DNA of 34,947 bases from Bacteroidales bacterium (GCA_017538795.1 JAFYIE010000008.1:1-34947), one strand, 5' to 3'; positions 7,637 through 17,039 are shown, numbered from the stretch's first letter. Program-made: numbers and translations. Notes: a model not told the origin generated them from the letters alone.

Positions 7637-8932
7637 ATGGGAGAATCAAGAAGAAAAATAATGTTTCCGAACGTCACTGATGAGCAGTGGAACGATTGGA
7701 AATGGCAGGTCAAGAACCGCATCGAGACCCTTGAGGACTTGAAGAAATATGTGAAATTGACTGAAGCCGAGGAAGAAGGCGTGAAGAAGACCCTTTCTAC
7801 ACTTCGTATGGCTATCACTCCATATTATCTGAGCCTCATCAACCCTGACGACCCGAACGACCCGGTCCGTCGCCAGGCTATCCCTACGGCTGCTGAGACA
7901 CACATCGCACGCGCCGACTTGCTCGACCCGCTGCATGAGGACGAGGATTCACCAGTGCCAGGATTGACACACCGTTATCCTGACAGAGTGTTGTTCCTCA
8001 TCACAGATATGTGCTCGATGTACTGCCGTCACTGCACACGCCGTCGTTTTGCAGGTCAGAAGGACGACGAGTCACCAGCCGACAGAATCGAGAAAGCATT
8101 GGAATACATCGAGAAGACAGAATGTGTCCGCGACGTGTTGCTGTCAGGTGGCGACGCTTTGATGGTGAGCGACAAGAAGTTGGAATACATCATCGGCCGT
8201 TTGCGTCAGATCAAACATGTCGAGATCGTTCGTTTGGGAACACGTACACCTGTGGTCTGCCCGCAGCGTATCACTCCTGAGCTCTGCGACATGCTGAAGA
8301 AGTATCATCCAATCTGGATCAACACACACTTCAACCACCCGAACGAGGTGACACCAGAGTCATTCGCAGCTTGCGAGAGACTTGCTAACGCCGGTATCCC
8401 GTTAGGTAACCAGAGTGTGTTGCTCCGTGGCGTCAACGACTGCGTGTTTGTGATGAGAAATCTTGTCCACGAACTCGTGAAGATGCGTGTACGTCCGTAC
8501 TACATCTATCAGTGCGACCTCTCGATGGGTCTGGAGCACTTCAGAACTCCGGTTTCGAAGGGTATCGAGATCATCGAAGGCTTGCGCGGCCACACATCAG
8601 GCTTCTGCGTCCCGACATTCGTCGTCGATGCTCCAGGCGGTGGCGGCAAGACCCCGGTCATGCCACAGTATGTCATCTCACAGTCACCAGGCAGAGTGGT
8701 GCTGCGTAACTTCGAAGGCGTCATCACAACCTACACCGAGCCGGCTGAGTATCATAGCGAGTGCAACTGCCCTGAGTGCCAGGCACTTAAGAAGAGACTT
8801 GAGGCTGAGAGAGTGGAAGAAGTTGACAGAAATAAACCTGTTGACGGTGTGATCACATTGCTTGAAGGCGAGAAGATGAATATCGAACCGGCTCATCTCT
8901 ATCGTCATGAAAGACAAAAACATAACAAATAA
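7637..8932 (+). CDS. kamA: Lysine 2,3-aminomutase
   Basis: 431 residues, usual size for KamA. A radical SAM, PLP-dependent enzyme converting L-lysine to L-beta-lysine, the entry step of the pathway. The 4Fe-4S/SAM motif is Cys126, Cys130, Cys133 (CSMYCRHC). The PLP lysine is Lys338 in [15 protein letters not shown]-terminal cysteine cluster (ECNCPECQ, about residues 374-381) matches the family's zinc-binding tail. The [19 protein letters not shown] segment is typical. Only 11 nt separate it from the small membrane protein gene. Related glutamate or arginine aminomutases are possible in principle, but the surrounding lysine genes settle the call. Confidence 0.97.
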   Translation: MGESRRKIMFPNVTDEQWNDWKWQVKNRIETLEDLKKYVKLTEAEEEGVKKTLSTLRMAITPYYLSLINPDDPNDPVRRQAIPTAAETHIARADLLDPLHEDEDSPVPGLTHRYPDRVLFLITDMCSMYCRHCTRRRFAGQKDDESPADRIEKALEYIEKTECVRDVLLSGGDALMVSDKKLEYIIGRLRQIKHVEIVRLGTRTPVVCPQRITPELCDMLKKYHPIWINTHFNHPNEVTPESFAACERLANAGIPLGNQSVLLRGVNDCVFVMRNLVHELVKMRVRPYYIYQCDLSMGLEHFRTPVSKGIEIIEGLRGHTSGFCVPTFVVDAPGGGGKTPVMPQYVISQSPGRVVLRNFEGVITTYTEPAEYHSECNCPECQALKKRLEAERVEEVDRNKPVDGVITLLEGEKMNIEPAHLYRHERQKHNK

Positions 8933-8943
8933 AAATAAGCTGT

Positions 8944-9201
8944 ATGAGCGAGAATAATTATCAGAAAGTAGCAAACTGGAAGATTATCTTTATTTTGATT
9001 CTTGTAGTTTGGATGGTAAACATTCTAATGTCGTTTGTTTACAAGACACAACCGAACTTCTTCATGTTTACCTGGCTGACCAACATCTTTTTGAGTTTGG
9101 TTGAAACAGTACTTTTAGCACTTTTATGCTATGTCTTTTATCTTTTATTCTTTAGAAAGAAGAATAGATATAACGACACTGATGTTAATGATGCTCAATA
9201 A
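8944..9201 (+). CDS. Small two-TM membrane protein in the kam cluster
   Basis: 85 residues, not recognised. Two hydrophobic helices (about residues 13-31 and 44-68) flank a short loop; the C-terminus is basic then acidic (FRKKNRYNDTDVNDAQ). It sits between kamA (11 nt) and kamB (3 nt), so it is made with the pathway. It is too small for a typical lysine transporter. It could be a membrane anchor or an accessory to a transporter encoded elsewhere, but nothing in the sequence shows this. Confidence 0.75.
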   Translation: MSENNYQKVANWKIIFILILVVWMVNILMSFVYKTQPNFFMFTWLTNIFLSLVETVLLALLCYVFYLLFFRKKNRYNDTDVNDAQ

Positions 9202-9204
9202 GTT

Positions 9205-10212
9205 ATGCCTTTTATTGAGGAACTTATAAAATACAGAAGCTGTTCTATCGTGGGGCTGGCGAAAAACACCGGCAAAACGGTGAGCCTGAACTATGTTTTA
9301 GGCCGCTTGCCCCTCGACAGGATGCGTATCGGACTGAGTTCCATTGGTATCGACGGTGAGACGACCGACCAGGTGACGAAGACGGCGAAGCCGGAGATAA
9401 CATTACAAGAAGGCACATATTTCGGGACAAGCGAGAAACATTATCTTCAAAGAAGACTCGTTTCGGAGCTTGTCGAAGTGAGCGATGAGAACACCTCGTT
9501 GGGAAGGATTGTGACAGCCAAGGCGCTGACCAAAGGCAAGATCCTGCTTTCGGGACCGTCGTCGAACCTCGGATTGAGGCGTTGGAAAACGTCGATGGAG
9601 AAATACAACATCGATTTGATAATAATCGACGGGGCGCTTTCGCGAATGAGTCTGGCATCGCCGGCAACGAGCGAGTCGATGATTCTGGCAACGGGAGCAG
9701 CATATTCGGCAAACATCACAAACCTCGTGCAGAAGACGGCATTCGTGGTGGATATGGTGAATCTGGATTTGACATCGGAAGAAAACCGATTGAGATTCAA
9801 TGACATACACACGGGAGTTTGGGCGGTTGACGACGATGATGTGATGCATGACCTGAAGGTGACATCGTCATTGTCGACGAATATCAAGATCGACGGCATC
9901 GAACATGTCAAGACTCTGTATATGAGCGGTGCGCTGACCGACGGCTTCATGGAGCACATCCGGACGAAGAAGGTCTTTAAGGAGACGGAGATTGTGGTGA
10001 CTGATTTTACGAAGGTTTTCCTTACACCTATATTATATAAGGCGTTTGTGAGGGGAGGCGGAAAGATCAGTGTGATGATGAAAAGCAAGCTCATCGCGGT
10101 AACGGTGAACCCGACGGCACCAAATGGAATGGTGCTCGACTCGGACAGACTATGTAAAACAATGTCGGAAGCGATTGGACTTCCGGTTTATGACTTGAAA
10201 AAATGCGACTGA
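9205..10212 (+). CDS. kamB: Probable lysine 5,6-aminomutase reactivase subunit KamB
   Basis: 335 residues with an N-terminal P-loop (GLAKNTGKT, about residues 17-25) and an IDLIIIDGALSRMS segment that may be the Walker B region, so a nucleotide-binding protein. The gene pair P-loop protein plus MutS-like ATPase before kamD is a recurrent part of lysine-fermentation clusters, and these are named KamB and KamC, presumed to restore the B12-dependent 5,6-aminomutase after cofactor inactivation. That role is from family knowledge, not visible in the sequence. It overlaps kamC by 10 nt, which suggests coupled translation. Codon use is less biased than in kce, kdd and kamA, fitting a lower-abundance accessory protein. 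Confidence 0.82.
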   Translation: MPFIEELIKYRSCSIVGLAKNTGKTVSLNYVLGRLPLDRMRIGLSSIGIDGETTDQVTKTAKPEITLQEGTYFGTSEKHYLQRRLVSELVEVSDENTSLGRIVTAKALTKGKILLSGPSSNLGLRRWKTSMEKYNIDLIIIDGALSRMSLASPATSESMILATGAAYSANITNLVQKTAFVVDMVNLDLTSEENRLRFNDIHTGVWAVDDDDVMHDLKVTSSLSTNIKIDGIEHVKTLYMSGALTDGFMEHIRTKKVFKETEIVVTDFTKVFLTPILYKAFVRGGGKISVMMKSKLIAVTVNPTAPNGMVLDSDRLCKTMSEAIGLPVYDLKKCD

Positions 10213-11549
10213 AACAACTCATAGAGCAACCCTGCGGTCTGAAATACATGATCGACAACCTCGACACCCACTCGGGTTTCGCGAGGAGGATGATTCTCGA
10301 CACCGAGATGCCGACGGATGCTAAGGAAATACAAACTAACTATCAGATTCTCAAGGAATTCTATAATGTTGTTAATGTTAAAGAGAACCAAAACCAGATC
10401 AACAACCTGCAGTTTAAGCTTTGCAATCTGAAGGAGATTGGAGGCACGATTACCCATCTGCGAAACAAATACGTTCTGGATGACATCGAGCTTTTCGAGG
10501 TGAAGCATTTGGCGATGCTTGCCGGCGAGACGCAGGTGGTGATGAACAACTTGCAACTTGGCGAGAGCATTTTTATCCCGAATTTGGAAGAAGTGGTGAG
10601 CATTCTTGACCCTGACGGGATGAAGATTGCGTCGTTTTACATCTACGACTCGTATTCCGAGAAGTTGAGCGAGTTGCGCAGAAAGATGAAGGCGAAGGAC
10701 GATTTCGACGAGGCGTTGTTCAGTGAGGCGACTGCCATTGAAGACGAGATTCGTGCCAAGCTGTCGATGCAGCTCTCGAAATACGCCGATGAGCTCGAGG
10801 CGGCGCAGAAAGCATTGGGATTCATCGACTTAAACCTCGCCAAGGCGTTCCAGATGATAAAATACAACCTTTGTTTCCCGACGATATCCGACAATGGCGA
10901 GACGGAATACGAGGGTTTGTTCAATCCGGAAGTGAAAGAGGCACTGGAGAATCGCAATAGGGCGTTCCAGCCGGTGCAAATCGCTTTCTGGAACAAGCCA
11001 ACTTTGATAACAGGCGCCAACATGGGAGGCAAGACAGTCGTTTTGAAGACCTTGACGCTTTGCCAGTACCTGTTCCAGTTTGGATTTGGCCTTCCTGCAA
11101 CAAAAGCCAAAATTGATTTGAAAGATGAAATCTATTTCTGCATTGGCGATGAGCAGTCGATAGAGAAGGGACTTTCGTCGTTTGCAGCGGAAATGAAAAA
11201 TATCGATGCTGTTATCAAGGCATCGCGTGGAAAACGAAAAATATTGGCGTTGATTGACGAGCCAGCGAGGACCACGAACCCGAAAGAGGGAACGGCGTTG
11301 GTTTCATCGTTGGTGAAAGTGCTTGAGGTTGAGAATGTTAGCCTCGTCATGACAACGCATTACGATATAGAACCGACTGATTCCAGAAGACTGAAAGTCA
11401 AAGGATTCGAAGACGGCAAAATGAACTACGAGCTCATTGAAGTCAAAGATGGCGAAGTTCCACATGAAGCATTAAATATCGCTGAAAGCTTGGGAATTGA
11501 CTCTGAATGGATTTCTAAAGCCCGTGAAATTTTGAAAATAAAAGAATAA
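10203..11549 (+). CDS. kamC: MutS-like ATPase, probable 5,6-aminomutase reactivase KamC
   Basis: 448 residues. The C-terminal half is a MutS-type ABC ATPase: Walker A GANMGGKT (about 271-278), Walker B LALIDEP (about 348-354), and a late His in MTTHYDIE. The N-terminal half has helical clamp-like segments but no DNA mismatch-recognition domain, and it is far shorter than MutS. With KamB it is thought to reactivate lysine 5,6-aminomutase by exchanging damaged cobalamin; this is a family-based inference. The start lies inside the end of kamB, and kamD follows after 17 nt. A DNA-repair role is unlikely given the context. Confidence 0.87.
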   Translation: MRLKQLIEQPCGLKYMIDNLDTHSGFARRMILDTEMPTDAKEIQTNYQILKEFYNVVNVKENQNQINNLQFKLCNLKEIGGTITHLRNKYVLDDIELFEVKHLAMLAGETQVVMNNLQLGESIFIPNLEEVVSILDPDGMKIASFYIYDSYSEKLSELRRKMKAKDDFDEALFSEATAIEDEIRAKLSMQLSKYADELEAAQKALGFIDLNLAKAFQMIKYNLCFPTISDNGETEYEGLFNPEVKEALENRNRAFQPVQIAFWNKPTLITGANMGGKTVVLKTLTLCQYLFQFGFGLPATKAKIDLKDEIYFCIGDEQSIEKGLSSFAAEMKNIDAVIKASRGKRKILALIDEPARTTNPKEGTALVSSLVKVLEVENVSLVMTTHYDIEPTDSRRLKVKGFEDGKMNYELIEVKDGEVPHEALNIAESLGIDSEWISKAREILKIKE

Positions 11550-11566
11550 ATTAAAAATATAAAACT

Positions 11567-13120
11567 ATGACAAGCAAATTAGGTCTTGATTTTACAAAAG
11601 TTGAGTATGCAAGAGGTCTGGCAAAGAAGATTGCCGACCAAGTGCAGGAGTTCGTTGAACAATATACTACCGTCGCTGTGGAGCGTACGCTCAGCCGTTT
11701 GATGGGTATCGATGGCGTGGATGAGAACCAGGTGCCGCTGCCGAACGTGGTGGTTGACACACTGAAAGAGAAAGGCGTGCTTGGTGAAGGCGTGCTGTTC
11801 TTCATCGCTAACGCTATGATTCAGACAGGCTTAAAGCCGCAGCAGATTGCTGAACAGGTGGCAGCCGGCAAGCTCGACATAACAAAAGTCGTTACTCGCG
11901 ACCAGAAGAAGATCGCTGAGACATTGCAGCCGGTCATCGATGAGAACGTAGGAAAGATTCGCGCTCGCCACGACAGACGTGATCATTATCTGAACACCAT
12001 AGGCGAAGGTCCAAAGCCATACCTTTATATAATTGTGGCAACAGGTAACATCTACGAAGACGTTGTCCAAGCTCAGGCTGGTGCCCGTCAGGGTGCTGAC
12101 GTCATCGCTGTGATTCGTACAACCGGTCAGTCGTTGCTCGACTATGTGCCATACGGCGCTACAACTGAAGGTTTCGGCGGTACATTCGCAACTCAGGAGA
12201 ACTTCCGTATCATGCGTAAGGCCTTGGACGAAGTGGGCGAGGAGCTCGGCCGTTACATCCGTCTGTGTAACTATTGCTCAGGTCTCTGCATGCCTGAAAT
12301 CGCCGTCATGGGTGCTTTCGAAGGCTTGGACGTGATGTTGAACGACGCTTTGTACGGCATCTTGTTCCGCGATATCAACATGCAGCGTACATTGATCGAC
12401 CAGTACATGAGCCGTATCATCAACGGATTTGCTGGCGTTATCATCAACACTGGTGAGGATAACTACCTGACAACCGCTGATGCTGTCGAGGCTGCTCACA
12501 CTGTTTTGGCATCAGACCTTATCAACGAACAGCTTGCATTCTCAGCAGGATTGAAGGAAGAGCAGATGGGCTTGGGTCACGCTTTCGAGATGGACCCGAT
12601 GCTTGAAAACGGCTTCCTCCTTGAGCTCGCACAGGCACAGATGACACGTGAGATCTTCCCGAAGGCAACATTGAAATACATGCCTCCGACCAAGTTCATG
12701 ACAGGTAACATCTTCCGCGGCCACATCCAGGATGCTCTGTTCAACATCATCGGAATCTGGACACATCAGGGAATCCAGCTGCTTGGTATGCCGACTGAGG
12801 CTATCCACACCCCGTTCATGAGCGACCGTTACCTCTCAATCGAGAACGCAAAATATATCTTCAACAACCTGCACAGCATTGGCGAGGAGATGGAGTTCAA
12901 AGAAGGCGGCATATGCCGTGAACGTGCTAAGTTAGTGTTAAACAACACAATAGCATTGCTCGAGGAGATCGTGAAAGAAGGTTTGTTCACCGCTCTTGAA
13001 AAAGGTATCTTCGGTGATGTGAAACGTCCGAAGAATGGCGGTAAAGGTCTCGAAGGCGTCACACAGAAAGGTGAAAATTACTATAATCCGTTTGTCGAAA
13101 TCATGAAAGGAAAGAGATAA
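11567..13120 (+). CDS. kamD: Lysine 5,6-aminomutase alpha subunit
   Basis: 517 residues, full length for the alpha subunit (TIM-barrel part) of the adenosylcobalamin- and PLP-dependent lysine 5,6-aminomutase, which turns L-beta-lysine into 3,5-diaminohexanoate. Family segments are intact (RHDRRDHYLNTIGEGPKPYL, QAGARQGADVIAVIRTTGQS, YVPYGATTEGFGGTF, KYMPPTKFMTGNIFRGH). Its partner KamE, which carries the Rossmann cobalamin domain with DxHxxG and the PLP lysine, is not encoded next to it or anywhere in the window. The stop codon overlaps the start of the peptidase gene (TAATG), in the position where kamE would be expected. Confidence 0.95.
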   Translation: MTSKLGLDFTKVEYARGLAKKIADQVQEFVEQYTTVAVERTLSRLMGIDGVDENQVPLPNVVVDTLKEKGVLGEGVLFFIANAMIQTGLKPQQIAEQVAAGKLDITKVVTRDQKKIAETLQPVIDENVGKIRARHDRRDHYLNTIGEGPKPYLYIIVATGNIYEDVVQAQAGARQGADVIAVIRTTGQSLLDYVPYGATTEGFGGTFATQENFRIMRKALDEVGEELGRYIRLCNYCSGLCMPEIAVMGAFEGLDVMLNDALYGILFRDINMQRTLIDQYMSRIINGFAGVIINTGEDNYLTTADAVEAAHTVLASDLINEQLAFSAGLKEEQMGLGHAFEMDPMLENGFLLELAQAQMTREIFPKATLKYMPPTKFMTGNIFRGHIQDALFNIIGIWTHQGIQLLGMPTEAIHTPFMSDRYLSIENAKYIFNNLHSIGEEMEFKEGGICRERAKLVLNNTIALLEEIVKEGLFTALEKGIFGDVKRPKNGGKGLEGVTQKGENYYNPFVEIMKGKR

Positions 13121-15252
13121 TGAAAGCATTTAAATCTGTATTATTATTAATAGGTGTAATGGCGATGATGACATCTTGCGATACGCGTTATAAAATTAAG
13201 GAGTATCCTATGGCTGAACGCGACGAGACTGTCGTGGATGTCTATTTTGGAACTGAGGTGGCTGACCCGTATCGTTGGCTCGAAAACGACACCTCGGCGG
13301 CTACTATGGCATGGGTGGAGGCAGAGCGCGCGCTGACAAACGACTATCTCAGCCATATTCCGTTAAGGGCGAAATTGAAAGAACGTTTGACGCAAATCGC
13401 TGATTATGAGAAATATGGCGTACCGTCAAAGCGTTTTGGAAAATATTTCTACAGCAAGAATGACGGATTGCAGAACCAGAGCGTGTATTACATGCAGGAT
13501 GCCAACGGTGGCGAGCCGGAGGTGCTTCTCGACCCGAACAAGCTCTCTGACGACGGCACAGTTTCCCTTGGCGGCATGAGCCTGTCGCACGACGGAAAAT
13601 ATCTCGCCTATTATATCCAGCGCAGTGGTTCCGACTGGGTTGAGATTTACGTTAAAGACGTGGCGACAAAAGAGTTGCTTCCAGACCATATTGAGTGGGC
13701 AAAGTTTACTGGCGCCAGCTGGTATAAAGATGGCTTCTTCTATGCCGCTTACGACAAACCGACTGCAGGCAAGGAGTTCTCAAATGTCAACGAGAATCAT
13801 AAGATTTACTACCATAAACTCGGTGACCCGCAGGAGAAAGACCAGCTTTTCTATGAGAATCCTGCTCAGCCTCGTTATTTCCACGGTGTCAGCGTGACTG
13901 AAGACGAGCGTTACATGTTCTTGTATGAGAGCGGTCAGGGTGCAGGCCACACTTTGTGGATGCGCGATATGAGCGACCCTAAAGGCAAGTTCGTGCAGAT
14001 CGCCTTCGACATGGATTATCAGTACAGCCCAATCGACATCATCGACGGCAAGATGTACATCATGACAAACTATGACGCTCCAAAAGGTCAGGTTTGTGTG
14101 GTTGACGTCAACGACATGAACAAAGTATCGATTGAGAACTGGCAGGTGTGGCTTTCGGAGTCGGAAAACGTGATGGTGGGCGCACAGATGGGCGCTGGCA
14201 AAATGATTGTCACATACGACAAGGACGCTGCAAACCACGCATACGTCTACAACCTAGACGGTACTCTGAAACACGAGATTCAGTTCCCGACATTCGGCTC
14301 GACAGGCATCAACAGCCGCTACGAGGAACCTGAGATTTTCTATGCTTTCACCTCGTTTACATTCCCGACGACCATCTACAAATATGATATCGAGTCGAAC
14401 ACTTCAGAGGTGTTCCGCGCTCCAAAGGTTGATTTCAACCCTGAAGATTACACCACTGAGCAGGTGTTCTTCACCAGCAAGGACGGCACAAAGGTCCCGA
14501 TGTTCCTGACTTACAAGAAAGACCTTAAGAAAGACGGTAAAAATCCTACTTTGCTTTACGGTTACGGCGGATTCAACATCACTCTGAACCCTGGATTCTC
14601 GGTGAATCGCATCCCGTTCCTCGAAAAGGGTGGTATTTATGCTATGGCTAACCTCCGTGGCGGCAACGAATACGGTGAGGAGTGGCACCAGGCAGGTACT
14701 AAGCTGCAGAAACAGAACGTTTTTGACGATTTTATCGCGGCAGCTGAATACCTTATTAATAATAAATACACTTCACCGGATTATCTCGCAGTCAACGGCG
14801 GCTCGAATGGCGGTTTGCTCGTTGGCGCAGTCGTTAATCAGCGTCCTGAGCTGTTCAAAGTGGCAGTGCCTCAGGTTGGTGTGATGGATATGTTGCGTTA
14901 TCATCTGTTCACAATCGGTTGGAACTGGGCATCAGACTATGGTACCAGCGAAGACAGCGAAGAGATGTTCAAAGCTTTGTACGCTTATTCACCTTTGCAT
15001 ACCATCAAGAGCGGCTCTGACGTACATTACCCGGCTATCATGGTGACAACAGCCGACCACGACGATAGAGTTGTCCCGGCACACTCATTCAAATATGCGG
15101 CTGAACTGCAACATGCGCAGACTGGCAACGAGCCTAAGATTATCCGCATCGACAGCAAGGCCGGTCACGGTGGAGGCAAACCGATGGCAAAAGTCATTGA
15201 GGAACAGGCTGATATCTATGCTTTCATACTCTATAACATGGGAATTGAATAA
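13120..15252 (+). CDS. Prolyl oligopeptidase family (S9A) lipoprotein
   Basis: 710 residues, the usual S9A length. The N-terminus is a lipoprotein signal with lipobox MTSC (Cys20), placing the enzyme in the periplasm or on the envelope. A beta-propeller (about residues 70-430) precedes the alpha/beta-hydrolase domain. The catalytic triad is Ser562 (GGSNGG), Asp648 or Asp649 (DHDDRVV) and His683 (GHGGGKP). It cleaves short peptides after proline. The start overlaps the kamD stop by one base, so it is translated from the lysine operon; peptide breakdown could supply the lysine. The outer-membrane gene follows after 43 nt. Confidence 0.95.
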   Translation: MKAFKSVLLLIGVMAMMTSCDTRYKIKEYPMAERDETVVDVYFGTEVADPYRWLENDTSAATMAWVEAERALTNDYLSHIPLRAKLKERLTQIADYEKYGVPSKRFGKYFYSKNDGLQNQSVYYMQDANGGEPEVLLDPNKLSDDGTVSLGGMSLSHDGKYLAYYIQRSGSDWVEIYVKDVATKELLPDHIEWAKFTGASWYKDGFFYAAYDKPTAGKEFSNVNENHKIYYHKLGDPQEKDQLFYENPAQPRYFHGVSVTEDERYMFLYESGQGAGHTLWMRDMSDPKGKFVQIAFDMDYQYSPIDIIDGKMYIMTNYDAPKGQVCVVDVNDMNKVSIENWQVWLSESENVMVGAQMGAGKMIVTYDKDAANHAYVYNLDGTLKHEIQFPTFGSTGINSRYEEPEIFYAFTSFTFPTTIYKYDIESNTSEVFRAPKVDFNPEDYTTEQVFFTSKDGTKVPMFLTYKKDLKKDGKNPTLLYGYGGFNITLNPGFSVNRIPFLEKGGIYAMANLRGGNEYGEEWHQAGTKLQKQNVFDDFIAAAEYLINNKYTSPDYLAVNGGSNGGLLVGAVVNQRPELFKVAVPQVGVMDMLRYHLFTIGWNWASDYGTSEDSEEMFKALYAYSPLHTIKSGSDVHYPAIMVTTADHDDRVVPAHSFKYAAELQHAQTGNEPKIIRIDSKAGHGGGKPMAKVIEEQADIYAFILYNMGIE

Positions 15253-15295
15253 ATCTTAATCCCACTTTATTATTAATAAACTAAATTTTAACAAC

Positions 15296-15916
15296 ATGAA
15301 AAAAATTACTTTAATTGTAGCTTTAATGCTTGCAGCATTTGTTGCAAATGCACAGAACGGAAAAGGTCTGAAACTTGAAATCGACCTTGGTGCGGCTCAG
15401 TATTCTAACTGGTCGGCTCTCTCTGCTTTTGATGATGGTGGCTCAAATCAAACTTATGGTTTGATCAATTCAGATCGCTGGGCTTTCGGTTACCGTGGCG
15501 CTAAAGGCTTGTATGGTGGTGTCGCTCTCGGTTATGAATTCGGAAACGGTCCACGATACAAAGAAGAATTCACACATATCAACATTGTCGGTGAATTCAG
15601 ACAGTATTTCAAAATCTCAAATAGATTTGAAGTGTATGATGGCCTTGAATTGGGTTATATCGTAGGTAAGAACCATTTCGAATTCGGAGGCAAAGATTAT
15701 GATTTAGATCGCAATGGTTGGAAGTTCGCTCTTAATATTGGTGTCAACTTCAATATTTTTGACGACCAGTATATCGGTGTAAAGGCTTCATGGCCATGCA
15801 GCGGTAGAATGGAAAAGAAGGATCTTCCTGATGGTGTAGGAACTCCGGCTGTAGCCAATACCAGAGACAACCTCTACGGCTACAGAATCGGCCTCACTTG
15901 GGGCGTAACCTTCTGA
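15296..15916 (+). CDS. Outer-membrane beta-barrel protein
   Basis: 206 residues with a clear signal peptide (MKKITLIVALMLAAF, cleavage after about Ala19). The mature part alternates aromatic and polar residues in barrel-like strands (LKLEIDLGAAQYSNWSAL, YGGVALGYEFG, FALNIGVNFNIF) and ends in a C-terminal strand closing with Phe (YRIGLTWGVTF), typical of small 8-10-stranded outer-membrane proteins. I cannot assign a substrate. It is the last gene of the lysine operon, 43 nt after the peptidase and directly followed by a terminator. Confidence 0.8.
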   Translation: MKKITLIVALMLAAFVANAQNGKGLKLEIDLGAAQYSNWSALSAFDDGGSNQTYGLINSDRWAFGYRGAKGLYGGVALGYEFGNGPRYKEEFTHINIVGEFRQYFKISNRFEVYDGLELGYIVGKNHFEFGGKDYDLDRNGWKFALNIGVNFNIFDDQYIGVKASWPCSGRMEKKDLPDGVGTPAVANTRDNLYGYRIGLTWGVTF

Positions 15917-15938
15917 TAAATATTTTTTTTAAAAAAAG

Positions 15939-15971
15939 TTCTCCTGGATTTTGTCTGGGAGAATTTTTTTT
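15939..15971 (+). terminator. Rho-independent terminator of the lysine operon
   Basis: TTCTCC (15939-15944) pairs with GGAGAA (15958-15963), followed by eight T. An A-run before the left arm would let it work in both directions. The loop contains the -33 element of the next promoter. Confidence 0.75.
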
Positions 15972-15980
15972 GTAAATTTG
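15949..15980 (+). promoter_or_regulatory. Promoter of the RND efflux operon
   Basis: TTTG at 15950-15953 and TAAATTTG at 15973-15980 are separated by 19 nt, a near-ideal Bacteroidota promoter. Transcription would start near 15986, leaving a leader of about 20 nt before the ATG at 16005. The upstream candidate start at 15951 lies in the promoter itself and is excluded. Confidence 0.75.
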
Positions 15981-16004
15981 CAAGTTAATTTTAAAATTTA
16001 TAAA

Positions 16005-17021
16005 ATGCGATTAAAACATTTACTGATACTTCCTTTATCATTGTTATTGATAGGATGTGGAGAAAAATCGGGATCAAAACAGCAATACGATCCTATTATC
16101 CCTGTTAAGATTTCGGTTATTGAGGTAAACGAAAAAACCAATTTCCGCAATTATGTCGGCTCGGTGAAGGCGGAGATGAAAATCTCGCTGTCGTTCACTT
16201 TGGGCGGCACTTTGACCGATGTGTATGTACACAACGGACAGAAGGTGAAAAAAGGCGATATCATCGCTAAGGTCGATGAGACCACCGCAAAGAGTATTCA
16301 CGACGCGTCACTCGCATCTCTCAGACAGGCTGAAGACGGTTATGAACGTCTGAAACAGGTTCATGAGGAAGGTGGAATCAGTGATGTGCGCTGGGTGGAG
16401 ATGGAGACAGACCTTGAGAAGGCGCGTCAAGCTGAGATTTCGTCGCGTAAAAATCTGGAGGACTGCACCATATACGCTCCTCAGGATGGCGTGATAAGCA
16501 TGGGCGACCGTGTGGAAGGAGAGATGATGCACCCGATGGAGGCGTTCTGCCATCTTATTGACATGAACAAACTCATCGTGGAATTCTCGGTTCCGGAAAA
16601 GGAAGTATGGCAGATTAATATAGGTGATGAGGCTTACGCTGATGTCAAAGCGTTGAATGTCACCGACAGACCTGTTAAGATTTTTGATAAAGCCATCGTC
16701 TCGAATCCTTTTGGACATTCATATATGGTGAAGGCTAAGATTAACTTAAGCGACAAGGAAGTGCTTCCGGGAATGGTGGCGGATATACGTCTCAACACGA
16801 CGGCGTTGTCGGGAATCGTAGTGCCAGCGTCGTGTGTGCTTACTATGTCGGAGGGACTTGCGCTGTGGACAGTGAAAAACGGCAGAGCATACCGTCGCAT
16901 CATAGAGGTGGGCGATTTCGTGAAAAACGGCGTGCTTGTCACCAAAGGTTTGGAATACGGCGACACCATCGTTACAGTTGGCGATCATAAGTTGTATAAC
17001 GGAGCTAAGCTCTCATTTTAA
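16005..17021 (+). CDS. RND efflux periplasmic adaptor (membrane fusion lipoprotein)
   Basis: 338 residues from the ATG that follows the promoter. The lipoprotein signal ends at lipobox LIGC (Cys18). The body has the adaptor pattern: a lipoyl half-motif (GTLTDVYVHNGQKVKKGDIIAKVDETT), a short helical hairpin (residues about 90-150), the second lipoyl half (CTIYAPQDGVISMGDRVEGEMM), then beta-barrel and membrane-proximal domains. It links the inner-membrane pump to the TolC channel. The permease follows after 18 nt. The substrate is unknown. Confidence 0.92.
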   Translation: MRLKHLLILPLSLLLIGCGEKSGSKQQYDPIIPVKISVIEVNEKTNFRNYVGSVKAEMKISLSFTLGGTLTDVYVHNGQKVKKGDIIAKVDETTAKSIHDASLASLRQAEDGYERLKQVHEEGGISDVRWVEMETDLEKARQAEISSRKNLEDCTIYAPQDGVISMGDRVEGEMMHPMEAFCHLIDMNKLIVEFSVPEKEVWQINIGDEAYADVKALNVTDRPVKIFDKAIVSNPFGHSYMVKAKINLSDKEVLPGMVADIRLNTTALSGIVVPASCVLTMSEGLALWTVKNGRAYRRIIEVGDFVKNGVLVTKGLEYGDTIVTVGDHKLYNGAKLSF

Positions 17022-17039
17022 CAAATAACCTGGAGACTT

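Noticed and set aside
9447-10094. Minus-strand open frame of 215 codons inside kamB
   Set aside because: Antisense to kamB, with no recognisable domain and no start context.
10203-11549. The MutS-like ATPase as a DNA mismatch-repair or anti-recombination protein
   Set aside because: It lacks mismatch-recognition and Smr domains and lies between kamB and kamD, matching KamC.
11567-13120. DHYLNTIG in KamD as a cobalamin-binding DxHxxG motif
   Set aside because: The spacing does not match and the segment is a normal part of the alpha subunit; it does not replace KamE.
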